In this document: positions 1 through 6,133 of the stretch, piece by piece | Numbering within the stretch: the first letter of the stretch is position 1 | How the letters are laid out: every line of letters starts with the position of its first letter | Assembly: GCA_905616435.1 (NCBI GenBank) | Contig: CAJQSU010000050.1 | Span: 1 to 7,568, forward strand | DNA from: an uncultured Candidatus Pelagibacter sp. | Lineage (GTDB): Bacteria; Pseudomonadota; Alphaproteobacteria; Pelagibacterales; Pelagibacteraceae | Length of the DNA: 7,568 bases | Direction: 5' to 3' | Notes under the pieces: model-generated | What the model saw: the letters and a program-made list of their open reading frames with translations, nothing else | The model's database searches: none | Told to the model about the DNA's origin: nothing | Translations under genes and position numbers: made by a program

Positions 1-1429
1 GAATATCCTTAAATCCTTTTAAAAAAAAATCTCTAATAGTTATAAAAAATAAATAAAAAGCACTTCCGATTAAGATAGTATTAACTAAAAAATTTACGTT
101 TAAATTCTTAACAATAAAAAAAGATATAAATAACGAAATAATAAATAAGACTACTAAATGTAGTTTTTTCTCTAATCCTGATTTAATCCACTTCAATTGA
201 GGGCCTATAGCCATAAAAATTAAAAATGGAATTAGAAAAGGGATTATAAGTTTGTGATAAAATGGTGGGCCAACAGAAATTTTTTGGGAAGAGATAACAT
301 CTAAAAATATTGGATATACGGTTCCAATTAAAACAACTGATAGAAAATACATCATAAACCAATTATTGATCAAAATTGATGTCTCTTTACTCAATAAAAA
401 AAATGAACCCGAGCTGCGACTATCTGATTTATGAAAAATAAAAAAAATCAATAAAGCCATGAAAATTAATACAAATAAGAAAGTTAATATGAACAAACCT
501 CTTTCTGGATCATTTGCAAATGTATGAACTGAATTTAAAATTCCAGAACGGACCAGAAATGTTCCGCACATACTAAGAGTAAAAGTCGCAATTGATAAAA
601 TTATTGCCCAAGAACTAAGATTAGATCTTTTCTCTAAAACTAAAATACAGTGTAATAAAGTTGTTAAAGCTAACCAGGGCATCAAAGAAACATTTTCGAC
701 CGGATCCCAAAACCAAAACCCACCCCAACCAAGTTCATAATAAGCCCAAATTGAACCTAATAAAATTCCTAAAGTTAAAAAAATCCATGAAACTAAAACC
801 CAATTTTTAATATGAGTGGCCCAAGTTTTAGAAATATAGTTTAAAGTTGTAGCCGCTAGAACGCTCGAAAAAATTATAGAGGATCCAACATAACCTAAAT
901 ATAAGATTGGTGGATGAATAGCTAAGGCAGGATCTTGTAAAATTGGATTAAGACCTAATCCTTCATTAGGAACGGGAAATATAAAGTTAAATGGATTGGA
1001 TGATTTTATTAAAAAAACAAAAAAGCCAATAATGATTATTTGTTGAAAAAGTACAGTTAATACTCTGTATTTCTTTAAAAGATCTTTAGATTTAATTAAA
1101 AATAAAAAAATAAACAAAGTTAAGACTACTAACCACAGCAATAAACTACCCTCATGGTTTCCCCAAGTTCCAGAAATTTTGTAAAATAATGGTTTTGTCG
1201 TGTGCGAATTATTAAAAACTGTTTCGTTGCTGAAGTCAGAATAGATAAAGGAAAAAACTAATCCTAAGAAACTTACAACAACTAAAAATAATTGAATAAA
1301 AGAGAAAGTTATAATTTTATAATCTAATACTTTTTCATTTCTAAAATTTTTTATTGAAAGTAAAATTATTGGAAAAGAAATGATCAATCCAAAAATTAAA
1401 GAATAATAACCTATTGAGCTATATAACAT
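1..1429 (-). CDS. ccmF: CcmF, cytochrome c haem lyase subunit (C-terminal end missing at window edge)
   Basis: CcmF is the large inner-membrane subunit of the System I cytochrome c ligase. It takes haem from CcmE and, with CcmH-type partners, attaches it to CXXCH motifs of apocytochromes in the periplasm. I translated 476 open codons from an ATG at 1429 to the left edge without a stop. Visible hallmarks are the early WGNHEG motif (about residues 89-94), the NPILQDPALAIHPP block with a candidate haem-ligand histidine H172, the tryptophan-rich WWD domain (about 228-246, including GFWFWDPVEN), and the RSGILNSVHTFA block with a second candidate histidine H302. These lie among many hydrophobic membrane segments. 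Family members are usually about 630-660 residues, so roughly 150-180 residues are off the window. The ATG abuts the ccmE stop codon (TAG then ATG, no gap), which implies translational coupling. Identification is firm; the individual histidine roles are by family analogy. Confidence 0.97.
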   Translation of the reverse strand, partial: MLYSSIGYYSLIFGLIISFPIILLSIKNFRNEKVLDYKIITFSFIQLFLVVVSFLGLVFSFIYSDFSNETVFNNSHTTKPLFYKISGTWGNHEGSLLLWLVVLTLFIFLFLIKSKDLLKKYRVLTVLFQQIIIIGFFVFLIKSSNPFNFIFPVPNEGLGLNPILQDPALAIHPPILYLGYVGSSIIFSSVLAATTLNYISKTWATHIKNWVLVSWIFLTLGILLGSIWAYYELGWGGFWFWDPVENVSLMPWLALTTLLHCILVLEKRSNLSSWAIILSIATFTLSMCGTFLVRSGILNSVHTFANDPERGLFILTFLFVLIFMALLIFFIFHKSDSRSSGSFFLLSKETSILINNWFMMYFLSVVLIGTVYPIFLDVISSQKISVGPPFYHKLIIPFLIPFLIFMAIGPQLKWIKSGLEKKLHLVVLFIISLFISFFIVKNLNVNFLVNTILIGSAFYLFFITIRDFFLKGFKDI

Positions 1430-1849
1430 CTATTTTTCTTCTAAAGCTGCTTTAACTTCTGGTGGCATGTAATTTTCATCATGTTTAGCTAGAATTTTTA
1501 TGGCTTCAAAGAAACTTTTATCTTTTAAATATCCTTCAGCAACAACTCCTTTGCCTTCAGAAAAAAGATTTGGAATTGATCCTGAGTAAGAAACGTTAAT
1601 TTCATTTTTAAAGTCTGTAATAATAAAATTTACTTCACTAGGTGAGATTTTAATTGAATTAGTTTTTACCATTCCACCAATTCTAACCTTTTTATTTTTA
1701 ATTTCGCTTAAAGATTGAATATCTGAAGGAGATTTAAAATAAACTACATTTTCTTCTAATGAATTTAAAACTAAATAGACTGACAATATTAAAGATAGCA
1801 ATATTGCAGTGATAAAAAAGAATCTTAATTTAACTTTTCGACCATACAT
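1430..1849 (-). CDS. ccmE: CcmE, periplasmic haem chaperone
   Basis: CcmE is a membrane-anchored periplasmic chaperone that binds haem covalently through a histidine and carries it from CcmC to CcmF. The 139-residue product has a short basic N terminus, one membrane anchor (about residues 8-29) and a soluble domain. The domain carries the strand pattern [10 protein letters not shown] (about 53-62) and the diagnostic [12 protein letters not shown] motif near the C terminus, with the haem-attaching H123 and the nearby Y127. Length is normal for the family (about 140-160), with a short C-terminal tail after the haem motif. It begins 10 bases after ccmD and ends directly against the ccmF start. 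No clear Shine-Dalgarno sequence precedes the ATG. Function rests on established knowledge of System I; the histidine motif makes the call secure. Confidence 0.97.
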   Translation of the reverse strand: MYGRKVKLRFFFITAILLSLILSVYLVLNSLEENVVYFKSPSDIQSLSEIKNKKVRIGGMVKTNSIKISPSEVNFIITDFKNEINVSYSGSIPNLFSEGKGVVAEGYLKDKSFFEAIKILAKHDENYMPPEVKAALEEK

Positions 1850-1859
1850 GGTTTAAAAA

Positions 1860-2087
1860 TTAAATACTTTGGTTGCTAGATAAAATTTCTCTATTAATAG
1901 TTTGCGATCTTGCAACTTCTGCACTTTTAGAGTCTAGGGCTCCAAATTTAGAAACAAACTTGTTTCTTTCCTTAACATATTGAAATTTTATGATTACATA
2001 TAAAGCTGTGAAACTTATAAGTGTAAACGAAAAGGCTGACCAAACATATAATCCATATCCATTCATTATTAAAAATTCGTTAATCAT
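1860..2087 (-). CDS. ccmD: CcmD, small membrane protein of the haem-handling complex
   Basis: CcmD is a small inner-membrane protein that helps release haem-loaded CcmE from the CcmABC complex. The 75-residue product has the typical N-terminal NGYGLYVWSAFSFT stretch, a single membrane segment (about residues 13-33) and then a charged cytoplasmic tail (KFQYVKERNKFVSK and onward). Its ATG overlaps the ccmC stop codon in an ATGA arrangement (4 bases shared), which supports coupled translation. A second in-frame methionine (M8, just before NGYG) is a possible alternative start, but the overlap with ccmC favours the first. CcmD sequences are poorly conserved, so the call rests on the NGYG..VW pattern, the size, and the position between ccmC and ccmE. 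The tail is rather long for the family. Confidence 0.92.
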   Translation of the reverse strand: MINEFLIMNGYGLYVWSAFSFTLISFTALYVIIKFQYVKERNKFVSKFGALDSKSAEVARSQTINREILSSNQSI

Positions 2088-2791
2088 AATCTATCTAATC
2101 CTTTATTTTTAATCTTTATCAGTTCTGTATTATATTTCATTAAAAATATTAATAAAGAAAACAGAGCAAATGCCGCAGTCATAATTAATAATGGAAATAA
2201 CATCGAAGAATGTATCGATGATTTTGATAAAACATTGATTGATGCGGGCTGATGAAGTGTGTTCCACCAATCAACTGAATATTTAATTATTGGTACATTA
2301 ATTATTCCTAAAATAGTTATGATTGTTGTAATTTTTAAAACATATTCTTTATCTTTAAAAATTCTCCAGGCAATTAAATACATTAAATAAAATAAAGCTA
2401 AAATCAACATGGCTGTTATTCTTGCATCCCAGGCCCACCATGTTCCCCAAGTTGGCTTTCCCCAAATAGAACCTGTAACCAATGCAACAATATTAAAGAC
2501 AAAACCTGAAGGAGCTAAACTTTTTGCAATTAAAAAAAAATTTCTGTTTTTAAAAATATAACCACTTAAAGATAAAAAAGTAATTGAAGAAAAAATACCA
2601 AGAGATATCCATGCTGCTGGAACATGAACATACATAATTCTAACTGAGTGACTTTGTTTATAATCTTCAGGTGAAAAAATTAAAGCTTCAAGTAATCCAA
2701 TTAAAAACACTATAACAAATAATACCATTACATATTTTGTTGCTTTTGAAGTAATCAAAAAAATTTTGCTTGGTTTAAAAATTTTAAACAT
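2084..2791 (-). CDS. ccmC: CcmC, haem-handling membrane protein of cytochrome c maturation
   Basis: CcmC is a six-helix inner-membrane protein that binds haem on the periplasmic face and drives its covalent attachment to CcmE. The 235-residue product shows the RIMYVHVPAAW motif with candidate haem-ligand H56, the WWD domain (about residues 110-122, GKPTWGTWWAWDAR) and the WWNTLHQPASI motif with the second histidine H180. Hydrophobic helices lie between and around them. The length is close to the usual 230-250 residues. It is the first ccm gene of the operon in this window, and ccmD follows with a 4-base overlap. Upstream is a 160-base gap containing a strong RNA stem (2825-2886) and then hspQ on the same strand; ccmA and ccmB are not adjacent. 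No obvious Shine-Dalgarno sequence precedes the ATG. Confidence 0.97.
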   Translation of the reverse strand: MFKIFKPSKIFLITSKATKYVMVLFVIVFLIGLLEALIFSPEDYKQSHSVRIMYVHVPAAWISLGIFSSITFLSLSGYIFKNRNFFLIAKSLAPSGFVFNIVALVTGSIWGKPTWGTWWAWDARITAMLILALFYLMYLIAWRIFKDKEYVLKITTIITILGIINVPIIKYSVDWWNTLHQPASINVLSKSSIHSSMLFPLLIMTAAFALFSLLIFLMKYNTELIKIKNKGLDRL

Positions 2792-2824
2792 AAGTAATTA
2801 TTATAGGTTTTATTATGAAAGATT

Positions 2825-2886
2825 CATCTGATCAAGAATGTAGAGGGAGATAATTTGGTATAAAATTTAACATTCCTGACCAGATA
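2825..2886 (-). promoter_or_regulatory. Candidate structured leader RNA upstream of ccmC
   Basis: Bases 2870-2886 and 2825-2841 can form a continuous 17-bp helix when read as minus-strand RNA. The core pairs ATCTGGTCAGGAATG with CATTCTTGATCAGAT, with a U-A pair extending it inward and a wobble pair outward. Three of the 17 pairs are G-U on the minus strand (2886/2825, 2880/2831, 2876/2835), and the same positions are A-C mismatches on the plus strand. The structure is therefore oriented toward ccmC RNA. The loop is 28 bases. The stem ends 33 bases before the ccmC ATG. No T-run follows it, so it does not look like an intrinsic terminator of hspQ. I do not recognise it as a named riboswitch; SRP, 6S, tmRNA and tRNA do not fit. 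A role in ccm expression is inference from position. Confidence 0.5.
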
Positions 2887-2951
2887 TGATTTAAAAATAC
2901 CTGCTCTCTATGTCTATGATTTGAACTAATTGTGGTTAAATAATGATTTTT

Positions 2952-3272
2952 TTAATTAGAAGGCTTAAAATAGCTTGATCCTCTCTTGCCAGAGAAAATT
3001 TCCTCTATCAAAGGGTGCTTTATAGGCTCCTCAGAATCATCCATTAAAAGGTTTTGTTCTGACACATAAGCCTCATAAGTAATTTCATCATTTTCAGCAA
3101 GTAAATGATAAAATGGCTGATCTTTTCTTGGTCTCACATTTTTTGGTATTGATTGATACCATTCCTCAGAATTATTAAATTCAAAATCTACATCATAAAT
3201 CACACCTCTAAACTCAAAGTGCTTATGCTTTACGATGTCACCAATTGAAAATTTAGCTTTTTGTATTGCCAT
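2952..3272 (-). CDS. hspQ: HspQ (YccV-like) heat-shock / hemimethylated-DNA-binding domain protein
   Basis: The 106-residue product matches the HspQ/YccV family. It has a short N terminus, then AKFSIGDIVKHKHFEFRGVI (about residues 6-25), the DVDFEFNNSEEWYQ stretch, the PRKDQPFYHLLAEND block (about 48-62) and a YEAYVSEQNL segment near 67-76. Together these form the small beta-barrel domain of the family. In enterobacteria the protein is heat-inducible, was first described as binding hemimethylated DNA, and was later shown to act as a specificity-enhancing factor for Lon protease; which role applies here cannot be told from sequence. The gene is divergent from ispZ, with 87 bases between starts. 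A 9-base direct repeat overlaps the start codon. No terminator is evident before the ccm operon downstream, so read-through into ccmC is possible. Confidence 0.92.
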   Translation of the reverse strand: MAIQKAKFSIGDIVKHKHFEFRGVIYDVDFEFNNSEEWYQSIPKNVRPRKDQPFYHLLAENDEITYEAYVSEQNLLMDDSEEPIKHPLIEEIFSGKRGSSYFKPSN

Positions 3273-3291
3273 GGGTATTAGTATGGGTATT
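3271..3291. repeat. Tandem 9-base direct repeat at the hspQ start codon
   Basis: The sequence ATGGGTATT occurs at 3271-3279 and again, identically, at 3283-3291, separated by AGT (a 12-base period). The first copy overlaps the hspQ start codon (minus strand, 3270-3272), and the second lies in the leader. It could be a binding site for a regulator, or chance; no palindrome is present within it. Confidence 0.45.
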
Positions 3292-3359
3292 TAAAATTAA
3301 AAATCAATGGTTAAAATAATACTGTTTTGTGATGTGTTTAATATGTTAATATCTTTTTA

Positions 3360-3914
3360 GTGAATAAATCTTTTTTAAAATTTGTTACAGATTTTGGCCC
3401 TTTAGTAATATTTTTTTTTTACTATTATAATAGTGGTAAAAATTTATCAGTTGCTATTCCTCCACTTATAGTTGCAACTCTAGTTGCTTTAGCTGTTGTT
3501 TGGTTTTTTGAAAAAAGAATACCCATGATGCCATTAATAAGTGGTATTCTAATTACATTTTTTGGTGGTCTAACAATTATGACTGATGATATGCGTTTTA
3601 TTTATATGAAACCAACAATCATAAATATTTTATTTTCTCTTTCTTTATATTTTGGAAAATATTTTACAAAAGAGCCTGTTCTTAAAAAAATTATGGGTAA
3701 ATCAATTTCTTTAACGGACACTGGGTGGAAAATATTGAATAGTAGATGGATGTATTTTTTCTTTAGCCTCGCAATCTTAAATGAATGTGTCTGGAGAACA
3801 CAAACAGAAGAGTTTTGGGTTAACTTTAAAGTATGGGGAATGTTACCCATAACATTGGTCTTTACTGGCTTTCAGATATCTTTAATTAATAAACATAAAA
3901 CTGATGCGTGGTAA
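3360..3914 (+). CDS. ispZ: YciB/IspZ family inner-membrane protein (septation protein A)
   Basis: The product is a 184-residue polytopic membrane protein of the YciB (intracellular septation protein A) family, linked in enterobacteria to envelope integrity and to cell elongation and division complexes. Family signatures are the start FLKFVTDFGPLVIFFFYYY, the FGGLTIMTDDMRFIYMKPT segment (about residues 68-86, the acidic-then-KPT block) followed by INILFSLSL, and LNECVWR near 140-146. I count about six hydrophobic segments (roughly 10-24, 31-50, 56-74, 80-100, 128-146 and 155-176). The start is a GTG: it places the family's N terminus exactly, and no in-frame ATG or TTG lies between it and the upstream stop at 3339. 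The G of the GTG is also the last base of the TAG that ends a five-codon ATG frame at 3343-3360. The gene overlaps the next by 11 bases. Confidence 0.93.
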   Translation: MNKSFLKFVTDFGPLVIFFFYYYNSGKNLSVAIPPLIVATLVALAVVWFFEKRIPMMPLISGILITFFGGLTIMTDDMRFIYMKPTIINILFSLSLYFGKYFTKEPVLKKIMGKSISLTDTGWKILNSRWMYFFFSLAILNECVWRTQTEEFWVNFKVWGMLPITLVFTGFQISLINKHKTDAW

Positions 3915-4248
3915 TTTAAAACTAGTTGTTAATAATTCCCACAAACAAATAGAGGAAAGACAATTCTTTGAAAAAGATGAGCTTAAAACTATTTTAGATC
4001 TATACGCTAAAATGGTTTCTGAAGGTTCGTGGAAAGATTATGGTTTGAATATTTCTAACAGACAAGTGAGTTTTAGTGTTTTTAAGCATGCTGCAGAAAA
4101 TGCTCTATACAAAATTTGTAAAAACTTTAAACCTAAAAATAAAAATCTAAAATACTTAATTACAGACTCTAATGGTAAAGTTTTAAAAAATTCTTTTGAT
4201 TTAGAAAATTTGCTTAAAAATACTAATTGGAAAAACCTTAAAAAATAA
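3904..4248 (+). CDS. DUF2794 family protein
   Basis: This 114-residue soluble protein resembles the alphaproteobacterial family DUF2794. The recognisable pattern is FEKDELKTILDLYAKMVSEG (about residues 23-42), then WKDYGLNISNRQVSFSVFK and ALYKICKNF, followed by a C-terminal strand and helix carrying DSNGKVLKNSFDLENLL. The family has no established biochemical function, and I assign none. The start codon lies inside the end of ispZ (11-base overlap), so the two are probably translated together. The stop codon is only 5 bases from the stop of the convergent membrane-protein gene. The first 20 or so residues fall outside the recognisable family pattern. Confidence 0.82.
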   Translation: MRGNLKLVVNNSHKQIEERQFFEKDELKTILDLYAKMVSEGSWKDYGLNISNRQVSFSVFKHAAENALYKICKNFKPKNKNLKYLITDSNGKVLKNSFDLENLLKNTNWKNLKK

Positions 4249-4263
4249 TAAGACTAACGTCTT
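4240..4263 (-). terminator. Weak candidate intrinsic terminator of the Bax inhibitor-1 family gene
   Basis: Read on the minus strand, AAGAC-GTTA-GTCTT forms a 5-bp stem (4250-4263) with a four-base loop, followed by a T-rich run (ATTATTTTTT) down to 4240. The hairpin spans the gene's own stop codon and the T-run lies in the end of the convergent DUF2794 gene. The stem is short and weak, so this is tentative. Confidence 0.3.
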
Positions 4264-5015
4264 TGACCAAATAATCTTAACAGCATAATAAATAAGTTTA
4301 TGAAATCTAAATAAAGTGTCAGTGCACCCATTACAGCTTTTTTGCCCATGATTTCACCGGTGTCGCTTGCGGCATACATGTTTTTAATTTTTTGTGTGTC
4401 ATAAGCTGTTAAGCCTACAAAAATCAAAACTCCTAAAATAGATATTGCGAAGTACATCATTGATGATTTCATGAAGATGTTAACTATAGATGCAATAATT
4501 ATTCCAATTAATCCCATCATTAAGAATGAGCCTAGTTTTGTTAAGTCTCTTTTAGTTGTGTAACCATAAATGCTCATCGCACCAAAAGTTGCTGAACAAA
4601 TAAAGAAAACTCTTGTTACACTCATACCGGTATAAATTAATAAAATCGAAGATAATGATAGACCCATTAATCCTGCAAAAACCCAGAAAGTTGTTTGAGC
4701 TTTAGCTGCACTCATTTTATTAATCCCAAAACTCATATAAAGTACAATTCCTAAAGGTGCCAACATAACAAGCCATTTTAAACCGGACATATAAATTGCA
4801 TTACCTATTTGGGTTAGACCCACAATAGATCCAGCATCATTTGTAATCACTGACATTTTAAATGTTAAAAGTGCCACTATACCTGTTAATAAAATTCCAG
4901 TTGCCATGTAGTTATAAACTTTAAGCATATAGGCTCTTAAGCCTTCATCCATTACGACTGCTGTTTGTTGAGCTGCTTTAGCTCTATTTAAAATTCCGTT
5001 TTTATCAAATTCCAT
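4254..5015 (-). CDS. Bax inhibitor-1 / YbhL-YccA family membrane protein
   Basis: This 253-residue inner-membrane protein belongs to the Bax inhibitor-1 (TMBIM) family and appears closer to E. coli YbhL than to YccA, judging from shared blocks FGAMSIYGYTTKRDL (about residues 144-158), GLTAYDTQKIKNM (201-213) and ALTLYLDFINLFIMLLRLFG (231-250) ending in QRR. About seven membrane segments are visible (near 33-52, 80-97, 108-127, 132-152, 162-182, 186-204 and 228-248). Aspartates D206 and D237 sit in the last two conserved blocks and may correspond to the paired acidic residues that gate calcium leak in the Bacillus homologue YetJ; that equivalence is inferred. Bacterial members are proposed channels or modulators of membrane proteolysis, and the physiological role is open. 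The gene is monocistronic between a convergent and a divergent neighbour. Confidence 0.93.
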   Translation of the reverse strand: MEFDKNGILNRAKAAQQTAVVMDEGLRAYMLKVYNYMATGILLTGIVALLTFKMSVITNDAGSIVGLTQIGNAIYMSGLKWLVMLAPLGIVLYMSFGINKMSAAKAQTTFWVFAGLMGLSLSSILLIYTGMSVTRVFFICSATFGAMSIYGYTTKRDLTKLGSFLMMGLIGIIIASIVNIFMKSSMMYFAISILGVLIFVGLTAYDTQKIKNMYAASDTGEIMGKKAVMGALTLYLDFINLFIMLLRLFGQRR

Positions 5016-5024
5016 AATGACTTA

Positions 5025-5053
5025 TATATAATAGTCTTTTACTAATTATACAA
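5025..5053 (-). promoter_or_regulatory. Candidate sigma-70-type promoter of the Bax inhibitor-1 family gene
   Basis: On the minus strand TTGTAT (5053-5048) and TATATA (5030-5025) are separated by 17 bases, matching a housekeeping promoter reasonably well. Transcription would begin near 5018, only a few bases before the ATG at 5015, giving an almost leaderless message. On the plus strand a perfect TATAAT lies at 5027-5032 and could serve the aldo-keto reductase gene, but no good -35 box sits at the right distance. Such matches are common by chance in AT-rich DNA. Confidence 0.3.
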
Positions 5054-5095
5054 GATACCTTAAAAGATTAAAAAAATTTACACAATTATACCTTT

Positions 5096-6133
5096 ATGAA
5101 CTACAAAAAATTAGGAAATACTGACCTTGATGTAAGTACAATTTGTCTTGGAACTATGACTTGGGGAGAACAAAATACTCAAGAAGAAGGTTTTGAGCAG
5201 ATGAATTATGCATTAGATCAAGGAGTGAATTTTTGGGATACTGCAGAGATTTATTCTATTCCTCCAAAAGAAGAAACATTTGGGGATACAGAAGTAATTA
5301 TTGGAAATTGGTTTGAAAAAACAAAAAAGAGAGACAAGGTAATTTTAGCCTCAAAGGTTTGTGGCCCAATGAGAGAATATGTTAGAGGTGGTGGAAATCA
5401 ATTTGGTACAAAAAATATTACTGAAGCTTTAGAAGATAGTTTAAAAAGATTAAAGACTGATTATATTGATTTATACCAATTACATTGGCCAGAAAGAAAA
5501 ACAAATTTTTTTGGAAAATTGGGTTATGAACACGATGACAGCAACGAGTGGACTCAGTTTGAAGACGTATTGGCTGATTTAAAAAAATTCATAGATCAGG
5601 GAAAAATTAGACATATTGGTTTATCAAATGAAACACCTTGGGGCTTATCAAAATTTTTAGAATTGTCTAAAGCTAAGAATTTACCAAGAATGCTTTCGGT
5701 TCAAAATCCTTATAACTTGCTTAATAGAACCTATGAAGTTGGTCTTGCAGAAATGTCTGTTAGGGAGAAAGCTGGATTATTAGCTTACTCACCTTTGGCA
5801 TGTGGGTATTTATCTGGGAAATATAGGAATAATCAAATTCCAAAAGGTACAAGAATAGAGCGAGATGGTGATTTTTGGACGAGATATAGTAAACCCAATT
5901 CAGATAAGGCTATTGATGCTTATTTCGATATAGCTGAAAAATATAAGTTAAATTTAGCTCAAATGTCTTTAAAGTTTTTAGAAATTCAGCCTTTTGTAAC
6001 CTCTGTTATAATAGGGGCCACAACTATGGATCAGTTGAAAACAAATATAGAAAGTGTAAATATAAAATTAACAAATGAAGTTATTGAAAAAATTAATGAA
6101 GTTCAAAAAATTTATCCTAATCCATGTCCATAA
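5096..6133 (+). CDS. tas: Tas-like NADP(H)-dependent aldo-keto reductase
   Basis: The 345-residue product is a full-length aldo-keto reductase of the Tas subfamily (the E. coli protein is about 346 residues), a TIM-barrel enzyme reducing aldehydes or ketones with NADPH in the cytoplasm. The N terminus YKKLGNTDLDVSTICLGTMT and the GEQNTQEEG stretch are Tas-like. The catalytic tetrad is visible as D48 and Y53 (WDTAEIY), K87 (ASKV) and H130 (LYQLHWPER). The Tas-specific TNFFGKLGY follows, and the cofactor-binding VIIGATTMDQLKTNI lies near the C terminus. The substrate is unknown; in E. coli the gene was found by its effect on tyrosine auxotrophy under starvation. The 3' end overlaps the exported IalB-family gene by 10 bases, and argG follows, so the three may share a transcript. 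Confidence 0.95.
   Translation: MNYKKLGNTDLDVSTICLGTMTWGEQNTQEEGFEQMNYALDQGVNFWDTAEIYSIPPKEETFGDTEVIIGNWFEKTKKRDKVILASKVCGPMREYVRGGGNQFGTKNITEALEDSLKRLKTDYIDLYQLHWPERKTNFFGKLGYEHDDSNEWTQFEDVLADLKKFIDQGKIRHIGLSNETPWGLSKFLELSKAKNLPRMLSVQNPYNLLNRTYEVGLAEMSVREKAGLLAYSPLACGYLSGKYRNNQIPKGTRIERDGDFWTRYSKPNSDKAIDAYFDIAEKYKLNLAQMSLKFLEIQPFVTSVIIGATTMDQLKTNIESVNIKLTNEVIEKINEVQKIYPNPCP

Noticed and set aside
2815..2853. Plus-strand 12-codon frame (MKDSSDQECRGR), considered as a small protein or a tmRNA tag
   Set aside because: It lacks the ALAA-type tag end and any tmRNA tRNA-like domain, has no convincing ribosome binding site, and is antisense to the leader RNA.
2832..2873. Minus-strand 13-codon frame inside the ccmC leader stem-loop (starts MLNFIPNYLP), considered as a leader peptide
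   Set aside because: The AGGA upstream is only one base from the ATG, too close for a ribosome binding site, and the peptide has no telling residue pattern; it remains a remote possibility if the leader is transcribed.
2825..2886. The long stem as an intrinsic terminator of hspQ
   Set aside because: The loop is 28 bases and no T-run follows the 3' arm on the minus strand.
2871..2930. T-loop-like TTCAAATC and SRP-like GGTCAGG on the minus strand, considered as tRNA or SRP RNA
   Set aside because: The bases around TTCAAAT cannot form a T stem or a cloverleaf, and GGTCAGG is not followed by the GGAA/AGCAG elements of SRP RNA.
3602..3850. Minus-strand open frame of 82 codons
   Set aside because: It lies antisense within ispZ, whose product matches a known family throughout; the antisense product resembles nothing recognisable.
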